Below the pieces are notes generated by a model, which did not search any database, was not told the DNA's origin, and saw only the letters and a list, made by a program, of their open reading frames with translations. Of a stretch of 64,000 bases of DNA, positions 1-12,370 are shown piece after piece (the first letter of the stretch is position 1; each line of letters opens with the position of its first letter). The stretch is from Sodiomyces alkalinus F11 (lineage: Eukaryota; Ascomycota; Sordariomycetes; Glomerellales; Plectosphaerellaceae): assembly GCF_003711515.1 (NCBI RefSeq), contig NW_021167083.1:467697-531696 (forward strand). The letters are read 5' to 3'. The position numbers were made by a program, and so were the translations under genes.

Positions 1-94
1 AGATGAGAAGATGAGAAGATGAGAAGATGAGAAGATGAGAAGATGAGAAGATGAGAAGATGAGAAGATGAGAAGATGAGAAGATGAGAAGATGA
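1..94. repeat. (AGATGAGA)n 8-bp microsatellite
   Basis: Eleven to twelve perfect copies of an 8-base unit AGATGAGA run from the first base of the window, so the array probably continues to the left. It is purine-only on the + strand apart from the T, is not a telomere repeat, and carries no open frame of interest. Confidence 0.95.
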
Positions 95-584
95 GTATGA
101 AATTTTCAGTTGCAGTCAAGGACGATGACGGTGACGAGAAGAAGGAACGAGGAATGAAACGAGGTCCTCTGTCCTGTCCTCCCCAACCGGACGCACCTGG
201 ATCATAGCATCTCGTTCGTAATCGCTCCGACGAAATTGTTCCAGGCGCGAGAGATAAGTGTTGCCGTTTGGACCTTGATTAGGAGCTGAGTGGTCACCGC
301 CATTGAAGGGTGTTTCCAGCAAATCCATAGTGGCACCAGGATAAGAGGGCGACATCATGTTTGCTTTCTTTCGGTTTAAGGTGTTCGTCGAGTACGGTCC
401 AAGGCCCCCAGTCCAAAGCCGAGGGCAACGAGACAACTCTGGAGAATGTAAACGAAAGCAGGTGAGGAGTCCAAAGTCCGAAGTAGATGTTCGGAAGAGA
501 ACTCGCGTTTGTATAAGAGCAAGGTAGAAAGAAGATGACTGCTACGGAAACGACAAAAAAAAAGTCCGAATATGGACGGTGAAA

Positions 585-606
585 TATATATATATATATA
601 TATATA
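585..606. repeat. (TA)n dinucleotide run
   Basis: About eleven TA units in intergenic DNA. A simple sequence repeat with no feature attached to it. Confidence 0.9.
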
Positions 607-1640
607 CGCTCCGGGGCCGACTCATCAATCGTAGCCTTCTTAGCCCCAGAAGGTCCCGGAAGTGGAAAGTAGAACTAGGCAGAGCTGGCTGTAAGATCCG
701 TTTGATTCTGGTCGCGGATGGTTAGGCCTTGTTGGTGAAGTAAGGGAGAAGTTGGTCGAAGAGTTGAACATGAAAAACGCAAAGGGCCAGAAGTGGAAAA
801 AAAGAAAAAGGCCAAGGCCGATGCCTAATAATGAAAATAAAAAGAAAGGGCAAAAAAACTGGAAGGGAAACAGGTGACCACCCAAAGAATAACCCTACCT
901 ACCTACCTTTTAGTAGTGACTACAAGTAAGGTAGGGAGCATCAATCAAAGAACGTCAGAGTTGACTGCCCAGACCGCCCAGGGTTAAAGTAGAGTGGACA
1001 GGGGGGCTGAGGGCATCGTTTACTGGACGTAGGTACTGAAACCTTCCATACTTTACTGGATTGAGAGGAATAAGCGGGGTTGTTAAGCGCTAACCACTGG
1101 TGCAATACAACTGTCATGGAGCCCTTTTTGCTACCTACCTTGCCTTAACTTATAATAAGGTACCTTACGAAGTACCAAGTACAAACTCCGGTACAAAGGA
1201 AAGGACTTAAATAGAAGAGCTTGCCGCCTCGCCTCCGCCTCGCCTCCGCCTCGAAAGACGCCGAAATAGCCAGGTGCTAAACCCTATGCAGAATTGCATT
1301 GCAGATTGGATTGATTATTGGGGCTTACTCTGTACGGAATAGAAGTGAACAGCTTGCGCCATGGTGGTGGTGGACGATGCTCATTTGACACTGGATCTAC
1401 GTGACCCTCCCTGAGGTACCTTATTAGGTACCTTAGGTGGCTGACGTGGTACTTTACTGGCCCAACTGAGGATCTTCTCGAGTGTGGAAGAAGTGACAGC
1501 GGTTTCAGGAGCAAAGTGATGCATCTCCGTACTTGAAGTACTTGAAGCAACGTGATGTGATAATGTAGAGATGAGGGAACTTACTGCGTCAGTAGACGGT
1601 AGATGGCATGCGGTTGTAGAGGTGACACCAACAGCATCAG

Positions 1641-1689
1641 TGGCATTTGGCATTTGGCATTTGGCATTTGGCATTTGGCATTTGGCATT
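1641..1689. repeat. (TGGCATT)7 tandem repeat
   Basis: Seven perfect head-to-tail copies of a 7-base unit in intergenic DNA. A length of seven is not a multiple of three, so copy-number change would shift any frame through it; none of the frames through it looks real. Confidence 0.95.
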
Positions 1690-2024
1690 ACATCGTGAAT
1701 GGAAGAAGACAAAATTGCCAGCGGACTTCTAACTCATCAATATGGCTAATTGAGGTAGACAGACAGCTCGTTAGGAACTTGGATTGAAAAAGGTACGCAG
1801 ATATTGATGGCGCTCATACCTAGGTCGCGTTGTAGTCGTCGTCGTTGTCGTTGTCGTTCCCACGGCAAGCACAAGCGGTGAAGACTATGCGGGGCAGCTT
1901 ATCTAAGCACACGAGTCACCCCGTACGGAGTAGACCCTCCCCTCCCGAGTCCTGATGAACTGATCTGAACTGACCCCCAATCACCCATTCCCAAAGACAT
2001 CCAAGGCGGATTGACATCCCCAAG

Positions 2025-2504
2025 ATGACCGGCTCAGCTCGAAAGAATGATCTGCCGGTTTGCTTCCATCGCTTTACTGCGCTACCCGAACATTGCAGCG
2101 CCAACATCGAGCCTCATCACTTTGACGAAGATATCGACGACAGCGACGACGAATCCAATGACTGCGATTGTACCAACGCGGACGAATGCGGATGCTACGG
2201 CGAGGGAAAAGATACATCCGACGCGGGAGACGATGCGTCGGAAACGTCGTACGACGGCCCGGACGCGGGCTGGTACTACCTACTCGAAGCGTGCCGGGAG
2301 GACCGGAAGGAGGAGCGGTGGTATTTGAGACGCATAAGAGAGGACGAGAGCCGCAAGGAAGAAGAGGTTCGCGCACCGTACGAAGCTCTGGAGAAGGCGG
2401 AGAAAGAAGGCCGCCATACACCATCTATGCGTAGCCTCGCCGACACGTTGTTTCGACTTCGACTTCACTCTACCCAGTACCTCGACCTGTTTACGCCCGG
2501 ATGA
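2025..2504 (+). CDS. Hypothetical acidic protein, 159 aa
   Basis: A complete ATG-to-stop frame of 159 residues with no recognised family. The N-terminal third is very acidic and holds a cysteine cluster (CDCTNADECGC near residues 46-56). The second half is predicted helical and charged, with a WYYLLEACREDRKEERWYLRR stretch rich in Lys, Arg and Glu. It lies tail to tail with the MFS transporter that ends at 2623. The composition looks protein-like and the overlapping frames (2047-2328, 2074-2424 and others) are poorer, but there is no independent support. It could be a lineage-specific gene or a chance frame. Confidence 0.45.
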   Translation: MTGSARKNDLPVCFHRFTALPEHCSANIEPHHFDEDIDDSDDESNDCDCTNADECGCYGEGKDTSDAGDDASETSYDGPDAGWYYLLEACREDRKEERWYLRRIREDESRKEEEVRAPYEALEKAEKEGRHTPSMRSLADTLFRLRLHSTQYLDLFTPG

Positions 2505-2622
2505 AGTGGCTGAGATGCCTACGAGATACGTCAATTTCTATGATCTCATTCCTCATCCCATACGACACGCTATTACGCTTGTAAGGAATCGCCCATGCCT
2601 ATAAAACCCATCCACTCATCAA

Positions 2623-4345
2623 TCAAATCTCCCTCACTTTCTCTCGCACCTTGTCCCTTTTTTCAAGATCCTCCAAGGTCTTCACTTCCACAATCCTGGT
2701 TTCCTCCGACCCAATCGAAGGCGTCGCCGGTGCAGACTCCATGTCAAGACTGTCGCCCACCTTCTCAACCTCACCGCGTGACCGCGCCACCGTGTTGGCC
2801 CCCTCTGTTCTGTACCCGCTATGGCTGCCCAACATGTGCCACGCGTATAGGCTCATCAACACCGACAACATGAGAAACGCAAAGATGGTCCAGTTGCCCA
2901 TGGAGAACATGGGTGCCGTGCGGCCGGGGAAGAGAAACGGGGCGGAAAGCCCCGCGCAGTTGGAGATGGCTACCATGCCTCCCGTGGCCACCGCAGTCGC
3001 CATCGACCCCGTCACTGTTGCTGTTCGGTGCTGTCGTGGTACATCCGTCAGCAAGAAGGCACACGAAGAGAGGTGGAGTGGGAGCAAGAAAAGTCCCCGT
3101 CGCTCCCTGTCAACAACTCACCGCAATAAATGGCAAAACCGCCGCGTTCGTACACGCTATCACGAACACGGCTGCATACCGAACCCCCCAGTTCGGCACC
3201 AGCGCCAGCACCAGGTAGCCCGCCGCCACAAACACCAATGCGGCGATGATATGCCGCGACCGTTCTCTCGTCTTGTCGCTATGCAGGCAGTTGCTCACAA
3301 TGACCAGCAAGGCGAAAATATTCGGGGGCACCGTCAGGAGCTGCCCGTTGTAGCCCGCGAACCCCATCGACGAGATGATGGTAGGCGTGAAGTAGCCGAA
3401 CGCGTTGAGCGAGTTGGTCATGAGGAAGTACTGGACGGCGAACAGCCAAAACACGGGATCCCGCACCGTTTGCTTGACCGTCTTCCAGTTCCAGCAGTCG
3501 TCGTGCATGGTGGGCGCGTAGGCGCCGAGGCGCTTGATGGCGAAGGCGCGCTCGTAGGGCGTGAGCCAGCGCGCCGTCTGCGGGTAGTCCGGCAGCAGGA
3601 ACCAGACCAGCATGCCGACCAGCATGCCCGGGGCGCCCTCGAGGATGAAGAGCCACTGCCAGCCGGCGAGCCCGGCGACACCGTTGAGGAACGAGATGGC
3701 CGACGCCAGCAGGCCGCCGAAGGCGCAGGCGAGGGCGACGCTGGAGGCGAAGATGGCCATGCGGCCGGCGCGCTCCTCGGGCTTGTACCAGAAGCAGAGG
3801 TGCATCATGACGCCCGAGGAGAAGCCGGCCTCGGCCATGCCCAGGAAGAAGCGCGCCACGAGCAGCCGCCGGTACGTGGTGGCGCTGGCCGTGCAGATGG
3901 TGACGAAGCCGACCGAGGTGACGATGCGGGAGATCCACCGGCTGGGCGAGAAGTGGCGCATCAGCACGTTCCCCGGGAACTCCATCAGGACGTAGGGGAC
4001 GAAGAAGACGGCGATGGCGACGCTGTAGCGCTGGCCCGTGAGGTCGAGGTGCTGCATGATGTTGTCTTGGATGTTGTCGTCGTTTAGAGTGCGCGCGTTG
4101 CCCAGGCTGACCCGGTTCAAGTAGTCTGTCGCGGTATTTCTGTCAGCCTCGACCGCTCGTCCCTCTCTCTATCCGAAGGCCCACTTACTCAGGAGATAGG
4201 TGATGCACATCCACGGGAGGAGGTGCATATCTTGCTTTCTCACCACCGCTCTGTTCATCTTCTCGTCGTCCAAGTCAACCAAGGTAAGGTCGGCCACTTC
4301 CAGCACGGGCTGCGCCGAGAAGAGGTCCTTCCATGTCCTCAACAT
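2623..4345 (-). CDS. MFS transporter, anion:cation symporter (Dal5/Tna1-like) family, three exons
   Basis: I infer exons 4345-4189, 4125-3122 and 3030-2623, which join to 522 residues, normal for the fungal ACS family of major facilitator transporters. These plasma-membrane carriers import organic anions such as allantoate, nicotinate or pantothenate with protons; the substrate cannot be read here. Seen in the sequence: a soluble N-terminus, then the first membrane helix HLLPWMCITYLLNYLNRVSLGNA, many further hydrophobic helices, and a late block FIAHRTATVTGSMATAVATGG that is typical of one fungal ACS subgroup. Both introns have standard ends: 64 nt with GTAAGT, and 91 nt with GTGAGT. The start was chosen because an in-frame stop lies just upstream of the ATG at 4345. 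The C-terminal tail is polar and cytosolic. Confidence 0.85.
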
Positions 4346-6429
4346 ATTCTTCTCGAAACGGCAAAAGCACTATGGTCCGGTCCAGATGCAGATGATGTTG
4401 CAAAAAGGGATATAGAATAAAAATAATAATAAAAAAGGGGGGGTGAGGGGGGGGTGGGGGGGCGCGGCGCATAGAAGAGCCTCTCTGTTTCGTCTTGTCG
4501 TCTTTCGAATACCGTTTTCTTCAAGACCCTGGTCCCAAACGCTTCGTTGATGGTCATGGGTTCCCCTCGTCCAGACGGGGAGAAGAATCGGTTATAAGGC
4601 GTGGCGTCCTGTTAATCCCCCTCATCACATCCAAAACGTCAGTCTGGTGCTAGAGAGCACTACTGCTGTTGACTGCTGACTCTTTCTTCTTCTTTTTTCT
4701 TACTGCGACGAAGACCACAAGATGGAAAGATGTAGGTGATTCAAAAATATCTTCGACTCGGTCTGGCTGGCTGTCGTCTGCTTCTCGCTGAAGGAAATTT
4801 TAGGTAATGTAGTTTATCAACATTATTCACCCATCCCCTCCCCCTCCCCCTTTTTCTGCCCCTTTTTCCCTCTCGGACGCCATGGCCGATGTAGCAATCC
4901 TTTAAGTTTTCTCCATGCTCGAATGGGATGCGGCGATGTACGCCTGGCGTCGAGGTGGCTTGCCTTTCGCTTTTCTTCGGAAAGAGGCCAGACTGGCTGG
5001 TTGGTAGGTAATTGCTTCGGTCAGATTTCTGCAGTTCTACAGCGTACGGAGCAGCACCCAGACTCGCTACCCCGGCGAGTGCTATACCCGAACACCCTAG
5101 CACGGCCGAAACGGAGGAACGTGGGAGACGACACATGAGCCAGCATAAGCCGGCGCCTTGCGACATAAAAAGGCTTGGTGAGATGATCTGATGGCGTCCA
5201 GTCGTGGGGATCCCATCCGATACTTACAGAGGCCGTTATGAAGACTTTTTTGTCTTGCTTACTACCATCATCAGCAGAAAGTCAGACAATGCTCTCACAA
5301 GCGTTCTACTTCGTACACAATATGTTACTGAGTAGCATCCTGTTTACCTTATTCAGTTGGTCGGACTTGGTCTCTGTCATCATCTGAATCTGAACTCACA
5401 TGAGACGTACTCGTGGACTCCATGACCGTCTGGAGTCCTGATCTCTCCCAGGCGGGCCGAACCGTGTGCCGTATGATCAATTCATCACATTTTTTTCCTC
5501 CGAGTCGGCTCATCTGATATTGTTGGTCGATGTGTGCGCAAGAATCATTCATCATGGGGCAGTGCGGTTTGCAGTGCAGTTCAGGGCAGTGCCTGTAAGC
5601 CCCTGCCTCGAGGCAGAAAATCCTCCCCTTGTGTATTATCACCTCCTCGAACCCCGTCAAGGACACTTTTGACTCTGACGTGGGCACCGACTTACGTCTC
5701 TTGGCCGCGTTTCCGTTAGGACATTAACGCCTTCCCAAGAAAGACACCGAGATAAGTACTCCGGGGCGTCCGGTCCTAGTTATACGAGGCTTTGCCCCCG
5801 TTACTATAGTAGACGGAGATGACGGGCTTAGACTATCTTTCCTCATCCAGGGCGGGGGAATATTTAGGCACTGTTGCTGTTGCCAAGGTAAGGCTTCCCC
5901 CGCCCTCGGATATATGTCGGGCTTCGCATCCTCTCCCATGGGTTTAACATTACTCCGTAGTTGCCTCCCTCTCCTCTATCGGTATTATGGCTAGTAGGAG
6001 ATCTTAGGTCAGACCGTGCTGCGGCGGAGCAAGGGGGAATAGGAACATGAATAGGTTGGAAGACATCCGCTTGCACGAGTTGGTTCATGATCACGCTTCG
6101 TCATATGAGTCAGTCATCTTCCACGCCGTCTTTTACCTGGAAAGCAAGCTATCACGGGCAGTAATGCAGTAATGGTAAAAAGAAGAATGCTGCTCAGTGT
6201 GGGGGGATTGTCTCAGTATGGAAAATTGCATCAGTCCAGTCTATTTAAGTGTTTCTTACGGCTCTGAAGACCCGTTGTGAGATCGAACTCTTCCGCCGCA
6301 CTTGACAGGCTCCTGGGACCCTCGAGCCGAGACTCCTCCGCCCGGATTCCCAAGTCAAATTTCCGTCAAACAAGCACCGAGGACACGCCGATTCTCGGCG
6401 CTTCCCCGGCAACGAGATTAAAACCGCAG
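4346..6429. other. Intergenic, no supported gene
   Basis: Upstream region of the MFS gene and downstream region of the AIG2-like gene. It contains a G-rich run (4435-4465) and pyrimidine tracts near 4680-4700 and 4820-4870. The minus-strand frame 5349-5687 (112 codons, Cys/His-rich) has no domain and is not supported. Confidence 0.5.
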
Positions 6430-7002
6430 CTACAGAGAAGAAGGCCCGCCCAAAACGCCCTGGTACAGCTTTAAATCGAACTCTCCGTCTCGCAGAGCCG
6501 ACTGTTCGCCCGCCCACACAAAGGCACGCGCCTGGATGGGAGCGGGTTTCCCGTCCGAAAAGTGGACGGTCACGATGCGCGCCTCGTAGCTGTCCGTCTC
6601 GTATCTCTGTAGCCGGCGGAAGATGTCCGGGTCGCGGGAGGAATCGACCCAGACCTTGCCGACGACCCTGGGCTGCTTTGCGTCGGAGAAAGGGGGGGGA
6701 GTGGCCGGGATGTTGCTGCTGCTGCTGCTGCTGCTATTGCTATTATTGCTGGCTCCCTGGGAGACGGCACGCAAGGCAGGGTATGGACCCCACATCTTCA
6801 CTTCGTAGCCTTCGATCCAGGCGTCGCGGTATTCCGGAAGATCGGGGGCCAGGGTGACGCCCTGGAAGGTCAGGGGGTCCATGAGGGAGCCGTAGAAGAA
6901 GTAGGTGTGTTCTGCCGAGGGGTTGGGTTGTTTTTGTTCTCCGTCCTGGCGGGGGGGCATCTTGGTGTCAGCTTGCCGGGTTTCGTTGCGTGAGGAGGCC
7001 AT
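6430..7002 (-). CDS. AIG2-like / gamma-glutamylcyclotransferase-fold protein, 190 aa
   Basis: The protein has the AIG2/GGCT fold: FFYGSLMDP near residue 37 is the signature substrate-binding strand-loop, and RRLQRYETDSYEARIVTV further on matches the family's YE...Y.R..V block, whose Glu is the expected catalytic acid. Members act on gamma-glutamyl amines or glutathione-derived peptides, but for fungal AIG2 proteins the true substrate is usually unknown. A Ser/Asn run (NNSNSSSSSSSN) is inserted mid-protein by a GCT repeat on the + strand at about 6712-6748. The start is the ATG at 7002; translation further upstream would need a TTG. Single exon. It faces CSN5 across a 1.15 kb divergent promoter region. 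Confidence 0.8.
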   Translation of the reverse strand: MASSRNETRQADTKMPPRQDGEQKQPNPSAEHTYFFYGSLMDPLTFQGVTLAPDLPEYRDAWIEGYEVKMWGPYPALRAVSQGASNNSNSSSSSSSNIPATPPPFSDAKQPRVVGKVWVDSSRDPDIFRRLQRYETDSYEARIVTVHFSDGKPAPIQARAFVWAGEQSALRDGEFDLKLYQGVLGGPSSL

Positions 7003-8152
7003 GGTCGGTATCAAGTGTATCTAGTGCGTTGTCGTCTCTTCCCTCTGCAAAGAACCGGGGGGGGGAGTAATGCCTGAAGATGAAGAGATGGGGCATGGTC
7101 TGGACGGACAGTGGCTGCGGCTCTTAAATAAGGTCCCTCCCTGCCTTGTGCTGCGAGAAGTTTGCGTCGGGATTTCTCATCCTGGCAATGAGATATCTCT
7201 TTTGTTTCTTCTTTGCCACTGTAGATGTAGGTGGAGGGTGCGGTGGTGATGCTGGAACTTCCGAACATCGCCTTTGTGCCGACGTGACAAGTGACGCTGT
7301 GCTTGCTGGGCCCCCTTTTGACCCGATCCACAACAAGCACCCTAGTATCCCCCCTTTGTTGTTTCCAAAGATACGGTTGGGTGTTTGGGTAGGGGCCCAA
7401 ATAGATTCTGACAAGTTCGAGTGTTCGCGCGGGGGGCAAAGAAAGGGGCACGTTGGACCCCCATACATTTCCAAGTCAAGCTCATAGAAAGAATGCCATG
7501 GTCCATCGTCACATGTACATTAAGTTAACTTTTCTTCTTTCATAAAGGCAAACCAAGATAATGTCTTAGCAGACACAGCTACGATACAATTCTCCTGTCC
7601 ATCCCTGGCAGTATATGACATATCCCAACGCCATATCAGTCGTTTGTGTCAGGTTGGACACCAGCCGCGGCATGGACCTGGAGTGACCGTTTCCATATCT
7701 GCCAAACCGAGTAAAACGATTCCAAGGTCGGGTTTCCTAACGTTCAAGGGAACAGAAGGCTGAGGAATTCAAGTGGTAACTGGTTCATCCAGACGATCAT
7801 GTTGTGAGGGAGGACGGACCAGGAGTAACGTTGTTTGGGTCGAACGCATGGACCACAACAAGATTCTTGTTTTAGTCATCTTGCCCGGCTTATCGATAAG
7901 AATCGTGGTTTGCCTGCGTGGGGTAATTACCTTACCTAAGGTAGTTACTTGGTACCATAGCTTGCTCTTGCTTCGGGGAGCTGCTGCGTGCTTTCAACGG
8001 CGTCTTCCATCTTGTCAACAATCGAGAAGCCAAACCACAATCACTGCTTTCACCTCCCCCCGTATCACGTCGACAATATCTGACATAGAGAGCTTACCGG
8101 GCAAACACATTCGACCATTTGACGGGCACTCGCCGTCCAGGGAACCGCAGCC
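7003..8152. promoter_or_regulatory. Divergent intergenic region between AIG2-like gene and CSN5
   Basis: Both flanking genes are transcribed away from this 1.15 kb, so it must hold both promoters. A perfect-looking palindrome built from TACCTTAC/CTAAGGTA sits at 7928-7943. The frames at 7011-7487 on either strand lack domains and are not called. Confidence 0.5.
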
Positions 8153-9316
8153 ATGGCCCAGAAGCCCGTGGCTCCCCCTCTGGCTTGCTGGGGTACGTTC
8201 TCCATGACGACGAGCTTTCCTGCCAGAATACCCCTTCTAGAGTGCTAACCAATTCCGAATCTAGAGCTGGAAAATAATGTCAAGCTGGTCGATCCCAAAC
8301 GCGATGCCCTCTACCAATACGACGAGGAGGCGAACAGGGAGGTGGTGAATTCGAAGCCCTGGCTTCTAGATCCCAAGTACTTCAAACACGTCCGCATCAG
8401 CGCCACCGCCCTCATCAAGATGGTCATGCACGCCCGCTCGGGCGGCAACCTCGAGGTCATGGGCGTCATGCAAGGTTACATCAACGGCGACGCCTTCATC
8501 GTCACCGACGCTTTCCGCCTCCCCGTCGAGGGCACCGAGACCCGCGTCAACGCCCACTCGGAAGCCGACGAGTACATGGTCGAGTACCTCAGCGGGTGCC
8601 GCCGCCAGGGCCGCCAGGAGAACCTCGTGGGCTGGTACCACTCGCACCCGGGCTACGGGTGCTGGCTCTCCGGCATCGACGTCGCCACCCAGACCACGCA
8701 GCAGACGTACCAGGACCCGTTCCTCGCCGTGGTCATCGACCCGGACCGCACCATCAGCGCCGGCAAGGTCGAGATCGGCGCCTTCCGCACCCACCCCCCG
8801 CCGCCCATCGGCATAAAGGAGCACGCCCAACCCCCGGCCCCGGGCCCGGTCGACCGCGACGGGTGGCAGGCCGTCCCGCTGGCCAAGGCGGCTGAGTTCG
8901 GCGCGCACGCGAGCAAGTACTACAGCCTCGAGGTGTCGCACTACAAGAGCACGCTGGAGGCGCGCATGCTCGAGCTGCTGTGGCACAAGTACTGGGTGCA
9001 GACGCTGAGCCAGAGCCCGCTGCTGACGAACCGCGACTACGGGAACAGCCAGATGCTCGACTTGGCGTCCAAGATCCGCGAGGTCACGGGGCAGGTTACG
9101 CGCCAGGGCCGCGCCGGCCACGCGGGCCCGTCGAGCATGACGGCCATTGGCGTGGCCGGGGCCGGTGGCGGCGCTCGGAAGGTGGATGTGGCCGTCGAGA
9201 AGCTGACGAAGGATTTCAACTCGGTGGCTGTGCAGGAGAGGACGGGGCTCATGGCGGTGGAGGTGAAGGACAAGTTGTTCAATGGGTTGGGACCCAGCTC
9301 GTCAACTCGGGCGTGA
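8153..9316 (+). CDS. csn5: COP9 signalosome subunit 5 (JAMM metallo-isopeptidase), two exons
   Basis: Exons 8153-8192 and 8265-9316 join to 363 residues; the 72-nt intron has a GTACGT donor, a GCTAAC branch site and a CTAG acceptor. The catalytic subunit of the COP9 signalosome removes Nedd8/Rub1 from cullins in the nucleus and cytosol. The JAMM/MPN+ zinc motif is complete: Glu77 in EVMGVMQG, then H139-S-H141-P-G-Y-G-C-W-L-S-G-I-D152. The N-terminal ELENNVKLVDP...YDEEAN and WLLDPKYFKHVRISATALIKM blocks are typical of CSN5 and exclude the proteasome paralogue Rpn11. The C-terminal tail after about residue 300 is Gly/Ala-rich and variable, as usual in fungi. In Aspergillus and Neurospora CSN5 affects sexual development and the clock; that role is inferred here. 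Confidence 0.95.
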
Positions 9317-9693
9317 TGGGGAATGCGGCCTCTTTTTTTTTTCTTCCTCTTTCATTTCTGGTGTGAGGCCTACTTTTTGCGCGACGATGAATGGGATTTT
9401 TATGGCTAGATCCCGACACAGGCCCATGACAAGGACCGGGTTGGAGGGAAGCATGGTTTGGCGTTGGGGTCAACTACACGAATGAGAGCTTCGGACTAGG
9501 GATAGGAGACTGTTCAAAAAAGGAACAAAAAATGGGCATCTTCGAAATTTGCAGAGGTCTGGCCGGCATTTGTGTCGGCGCTGTTGGAACGAGTCCTAGA
9601 GGTTTCTCCTTGAGCTCTGAATGGCCTGGCGATATTTGTAAAGGCCATCATGCTCAGAGCACGACTCGGGTTGTTACTCCCTACTAACGGCCC

Positions 9694-9775
9694 TTTTTTC
9701 TTTTTTTTCTTTTTTCTTTTTTTTCTTTTTTCTTTTTTTTCTTTTTTCTTTTTTTTCTTTTTTTCTTTTTTCCCC
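9694..9775. repeat. Homopyrimidine (T-rich, CT) tract
   Basis: About 80 bases of T runs broken by single C, near a 12-base C run. It lies about 380 bases past the CSN5 stop codon. The apparent Lys-rich minus-strand protein through it is an artefact of the tract. Confidence 0.9.
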
Positions 9776-12282
9776 CCTTGCTCCCCCCCCCCCCACGGTC
9801 CAGAAATTGACGAGTGCATGACATCCCTCTCCCTCACATTTCATCGGCCCAAGTTACTTGTCGCGCTGACTCGTTAGGGGAAGTGAAAATCGGGGATCAT
9901 TCCTTGTGAACCTGATCGGTGGCATCGTCGACCACCCCAAGGTCCGTCCGAATGCTTGGCTACTTAGTCTAAAGACTATGGTGGCGGAACGGAGGACGAA
10001 GACGAGGCGAATGATAATGTTCAACTGTCACATTTTGGATTGGCAGATAAAAGAAAAAGAAAAGAAAAGAAAAGAAAAAAACCACACCCCCTTAATCCTC
10101 TTTCTGCTCCTGCAGCAGCAGCATCGATCCATCCATACCTACGTCCACGATCTAGTAGGTATTCCTATTTCCTGAATACCCCCTCCCCGCAAAATGCAAC
10201 GCGCCCCCCCGCGGGCATGCACGACGACGCCTACACCTACCGAGAGAGGGAAAGACAGCAAGACGACGCGACGCGTAGGAGAGCGAAGGACGAATTAAGT
10301 GGCGACGATAAGGGTTACATTTTCCTTCTTTCTTTGGCGTGCCTACTTGGTCGTCGCTGGAATAGAGCACTTGCATGCATCGAGGGGGGTGACTGGGCAA
10401 GCAAGCTGGCAGGCAGATGAGAGGGAGGAGATGGTGGTATGTGATTATTATATTTATATTGCATTCCTTATCTCTGCTCGGAAGAAGAAAACTAAAAAGG
10501 CGAAGAAGAAGGAAGAAAACGTCCCTCCATCGTCCGACGGTTGCAGATAGAAAGCCATGTGACTGACGGGCTTGAAACCCAACGCCGTGGGACAACGAGC
10601 TGATATGCTTGATGTCTGATGAGTTGTTCTTTCCTCTGCTTCCTATCTACTGCCTAGACGCCGACATCGCGCAAGGCATGAACGGCCGATTTAGTCACCG
10701 ACAGGGAGGGGGTTTTTCCTTCTTTTTTTTTTCGAACAAACTCGGGAGCGGGAGGGACCGGATGGACCGGGTTTGGGGGTGCGCCCGCTACCTTATTGAA
10801 GCGGCGAAGCCCGACAATTGCATGCAGTCGTGCAGTCGCGGTTCGCACCTCTTTTTTTCCTTCTTTTCTTATTTCTTCTTCTTTTTTTTCTTGCCCTTTT
10901 CCCCCATCTTTCCTAGCCGAGGTGCTTCAGGGTCCAGCGACCCCAAGACACGCGTCCATCAGACATGGCGGTGGATGTGGCCAAACGAACCCCCAACGAA
11001 CAGACAGGGCTTTGTTCCTTTCTGCCGGCGTGATGACATGGCGGTCACCATGTCATCCACTGTCATCCTAGTCGGCCGAGACGCCCGCTCATTGGCAAAG
11101 TTTCATAGTTTCGCATAAGATTGTCGATTCCATGCATGCCCACTGACAAAGGAAAACAGACAGTTCAGGGGACTTTATTATTATGGAGTAGATCGCCGCC
11201 CCTTTTCCCTTTTCCCTTTTCCCCGTGTCCCGGGTCCCGTGTCCCGTTCCTTCTCCCGTGCACAAGGCCCACTTCTGTCCCAAATCCCGAAATGACAATC
11301 ATCACATGGGATAATTCTGAGGACAGCAAGTTATTGAGCACGGAATAGACAGGCGGAGTGGTGATGCTATGCACTACGTGCTATTAATTCAAGATAACAA
11401 AAGTTGTTCCCCAGGGCTAGGGATCGAATACCGAGTACGAAGTAAGTATTACCGCGTCATCCAGGAGGGTCGGAAATTCCAATATTCCAACATCTATCTG
11501 CCTAAGGTGACATACCTTAGTCGACGACAAGATGACCATGAGAGGCTAGATACATGGTACGTGTAAGACCTCAGAAAAGACCAGAAGCCGCGATATACTC
11601 AATGTACAGCCGGAGTATTGTCGTTGTGCTTATGTACAAAGTTTTTTCTCCTATTCACTTTGTAGATGGCTGGTGGCTGACTCGAGCTACATAACGCGGA
11701 TCCTTGTCTTCCCCGTCTTCGTCCCTGCTTCTTGATTGATTCTTATCGGAGGATCTCTATTGGTGTCGGTGCTGAATCGGGAAGGTATGACGGAGATTCG
11801 CAGCAGGATCCACTCATTGCCTTCACAACCTGGAAGGCAGGGAGGGCATGGCAGGGCTTGTCGCTGATCTCACACTCGACTCGTGCTGCTGCCCAAGGGC
11901 TACTGCCACATACCCCAAGGTGTGCCTGCGTGCTGGGTTGGATTATCTACGTGTACAGTGTTTTCCTGGGTACCTTAGGTACCTTAGGGTAGGTGCCTCT
12001 GAGTACCCAGGGGCATATAAAGGGTACTATACAAACAAAGATACGAGGTCGCACCTGAGATCGCCAGGGAAACTACCTCAGTGACAAGTGACACAGAGTC
12101 GTACATATTAATAAGATTTGGTCTATTTATCGAGTACAGGTACAACAAAGTGAAACTGGTCTCTTAGGTGGTGGAGCATGTACCTCTTCAGTCGTGCCTG
12201 CCACCATCACTCCTAAACCCCTAGATCCGCCCAGCAAAGGGAAGGATAGCCTCTGGTTGTTTCCTTATCGCGTTCCACGACT

Positions 12283-12370
12283 TGCCTCCTCTTCCCTTCT
12301 CTTCCCTTCCCTCATCCCCCTATTTTCTTTTCTTTTCCCCATCTCCTCCCCCTTTCTCCATCCAAATCCT
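12283..12370 (+). promoter_or_regulatory. CT-rich tract upstream of the 13168 gene
   Basis: A long C/T-only stretch of the kind that often precedes transcription starts in filamentous fungi. It is about 800 bases before the chosen start codon, so it could mark a promoter followed by a long leader. Position and composition are the only evidence. Confidence 0.3.

Larger units (their letters stand above)
95..2024. other. Gene-poor left flank
   Basis: No gene could be supported here. The stretch holds a TA dinucleotide run (585-606), a GCCTCGCCTCC-type repeat (1226-1255), a 7-bp tandem repeat (1641-1689) and several copies of the dispersed AAGGTACCTTA palindrome (about 1157-1167 and 1413-1437). 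A minus-strand frame at 116-436 reads like protein in its C-terminal half (for example YLSRLEQFRRSDYERDAMI), but it has no recognisable domain and could be chance or one exon of an unrecognised gene. Confidence 0.5.

Noticed and set aside
1..94. Possible telomere or subtelomere repeat
   Set aside because: The unit AGATGAGA is not TTAGGG-like, and housekeeping genes follow within 10 kb; it is an ordinary microsatellite.
2651..4087. 478-codon plus-strand frame antisense to the MFS gene
   Set aside because: It lies opposite a clear three-exon transporter; its Arg/Glu-rich, domain-free translation is the mirror of GC-rich codons.
5349..5687. Cys/His-rich 112-codon minus-strand frame
   Set aside because: No conserved domain and no regular spacing of Cys or His; overlapping plus-strand frames are equally open.
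9514..9837. Lys-rich minus-strand frame
   Set aside because: Produced by the homopyrimidine tract at 9694-9775; no unique sequence.
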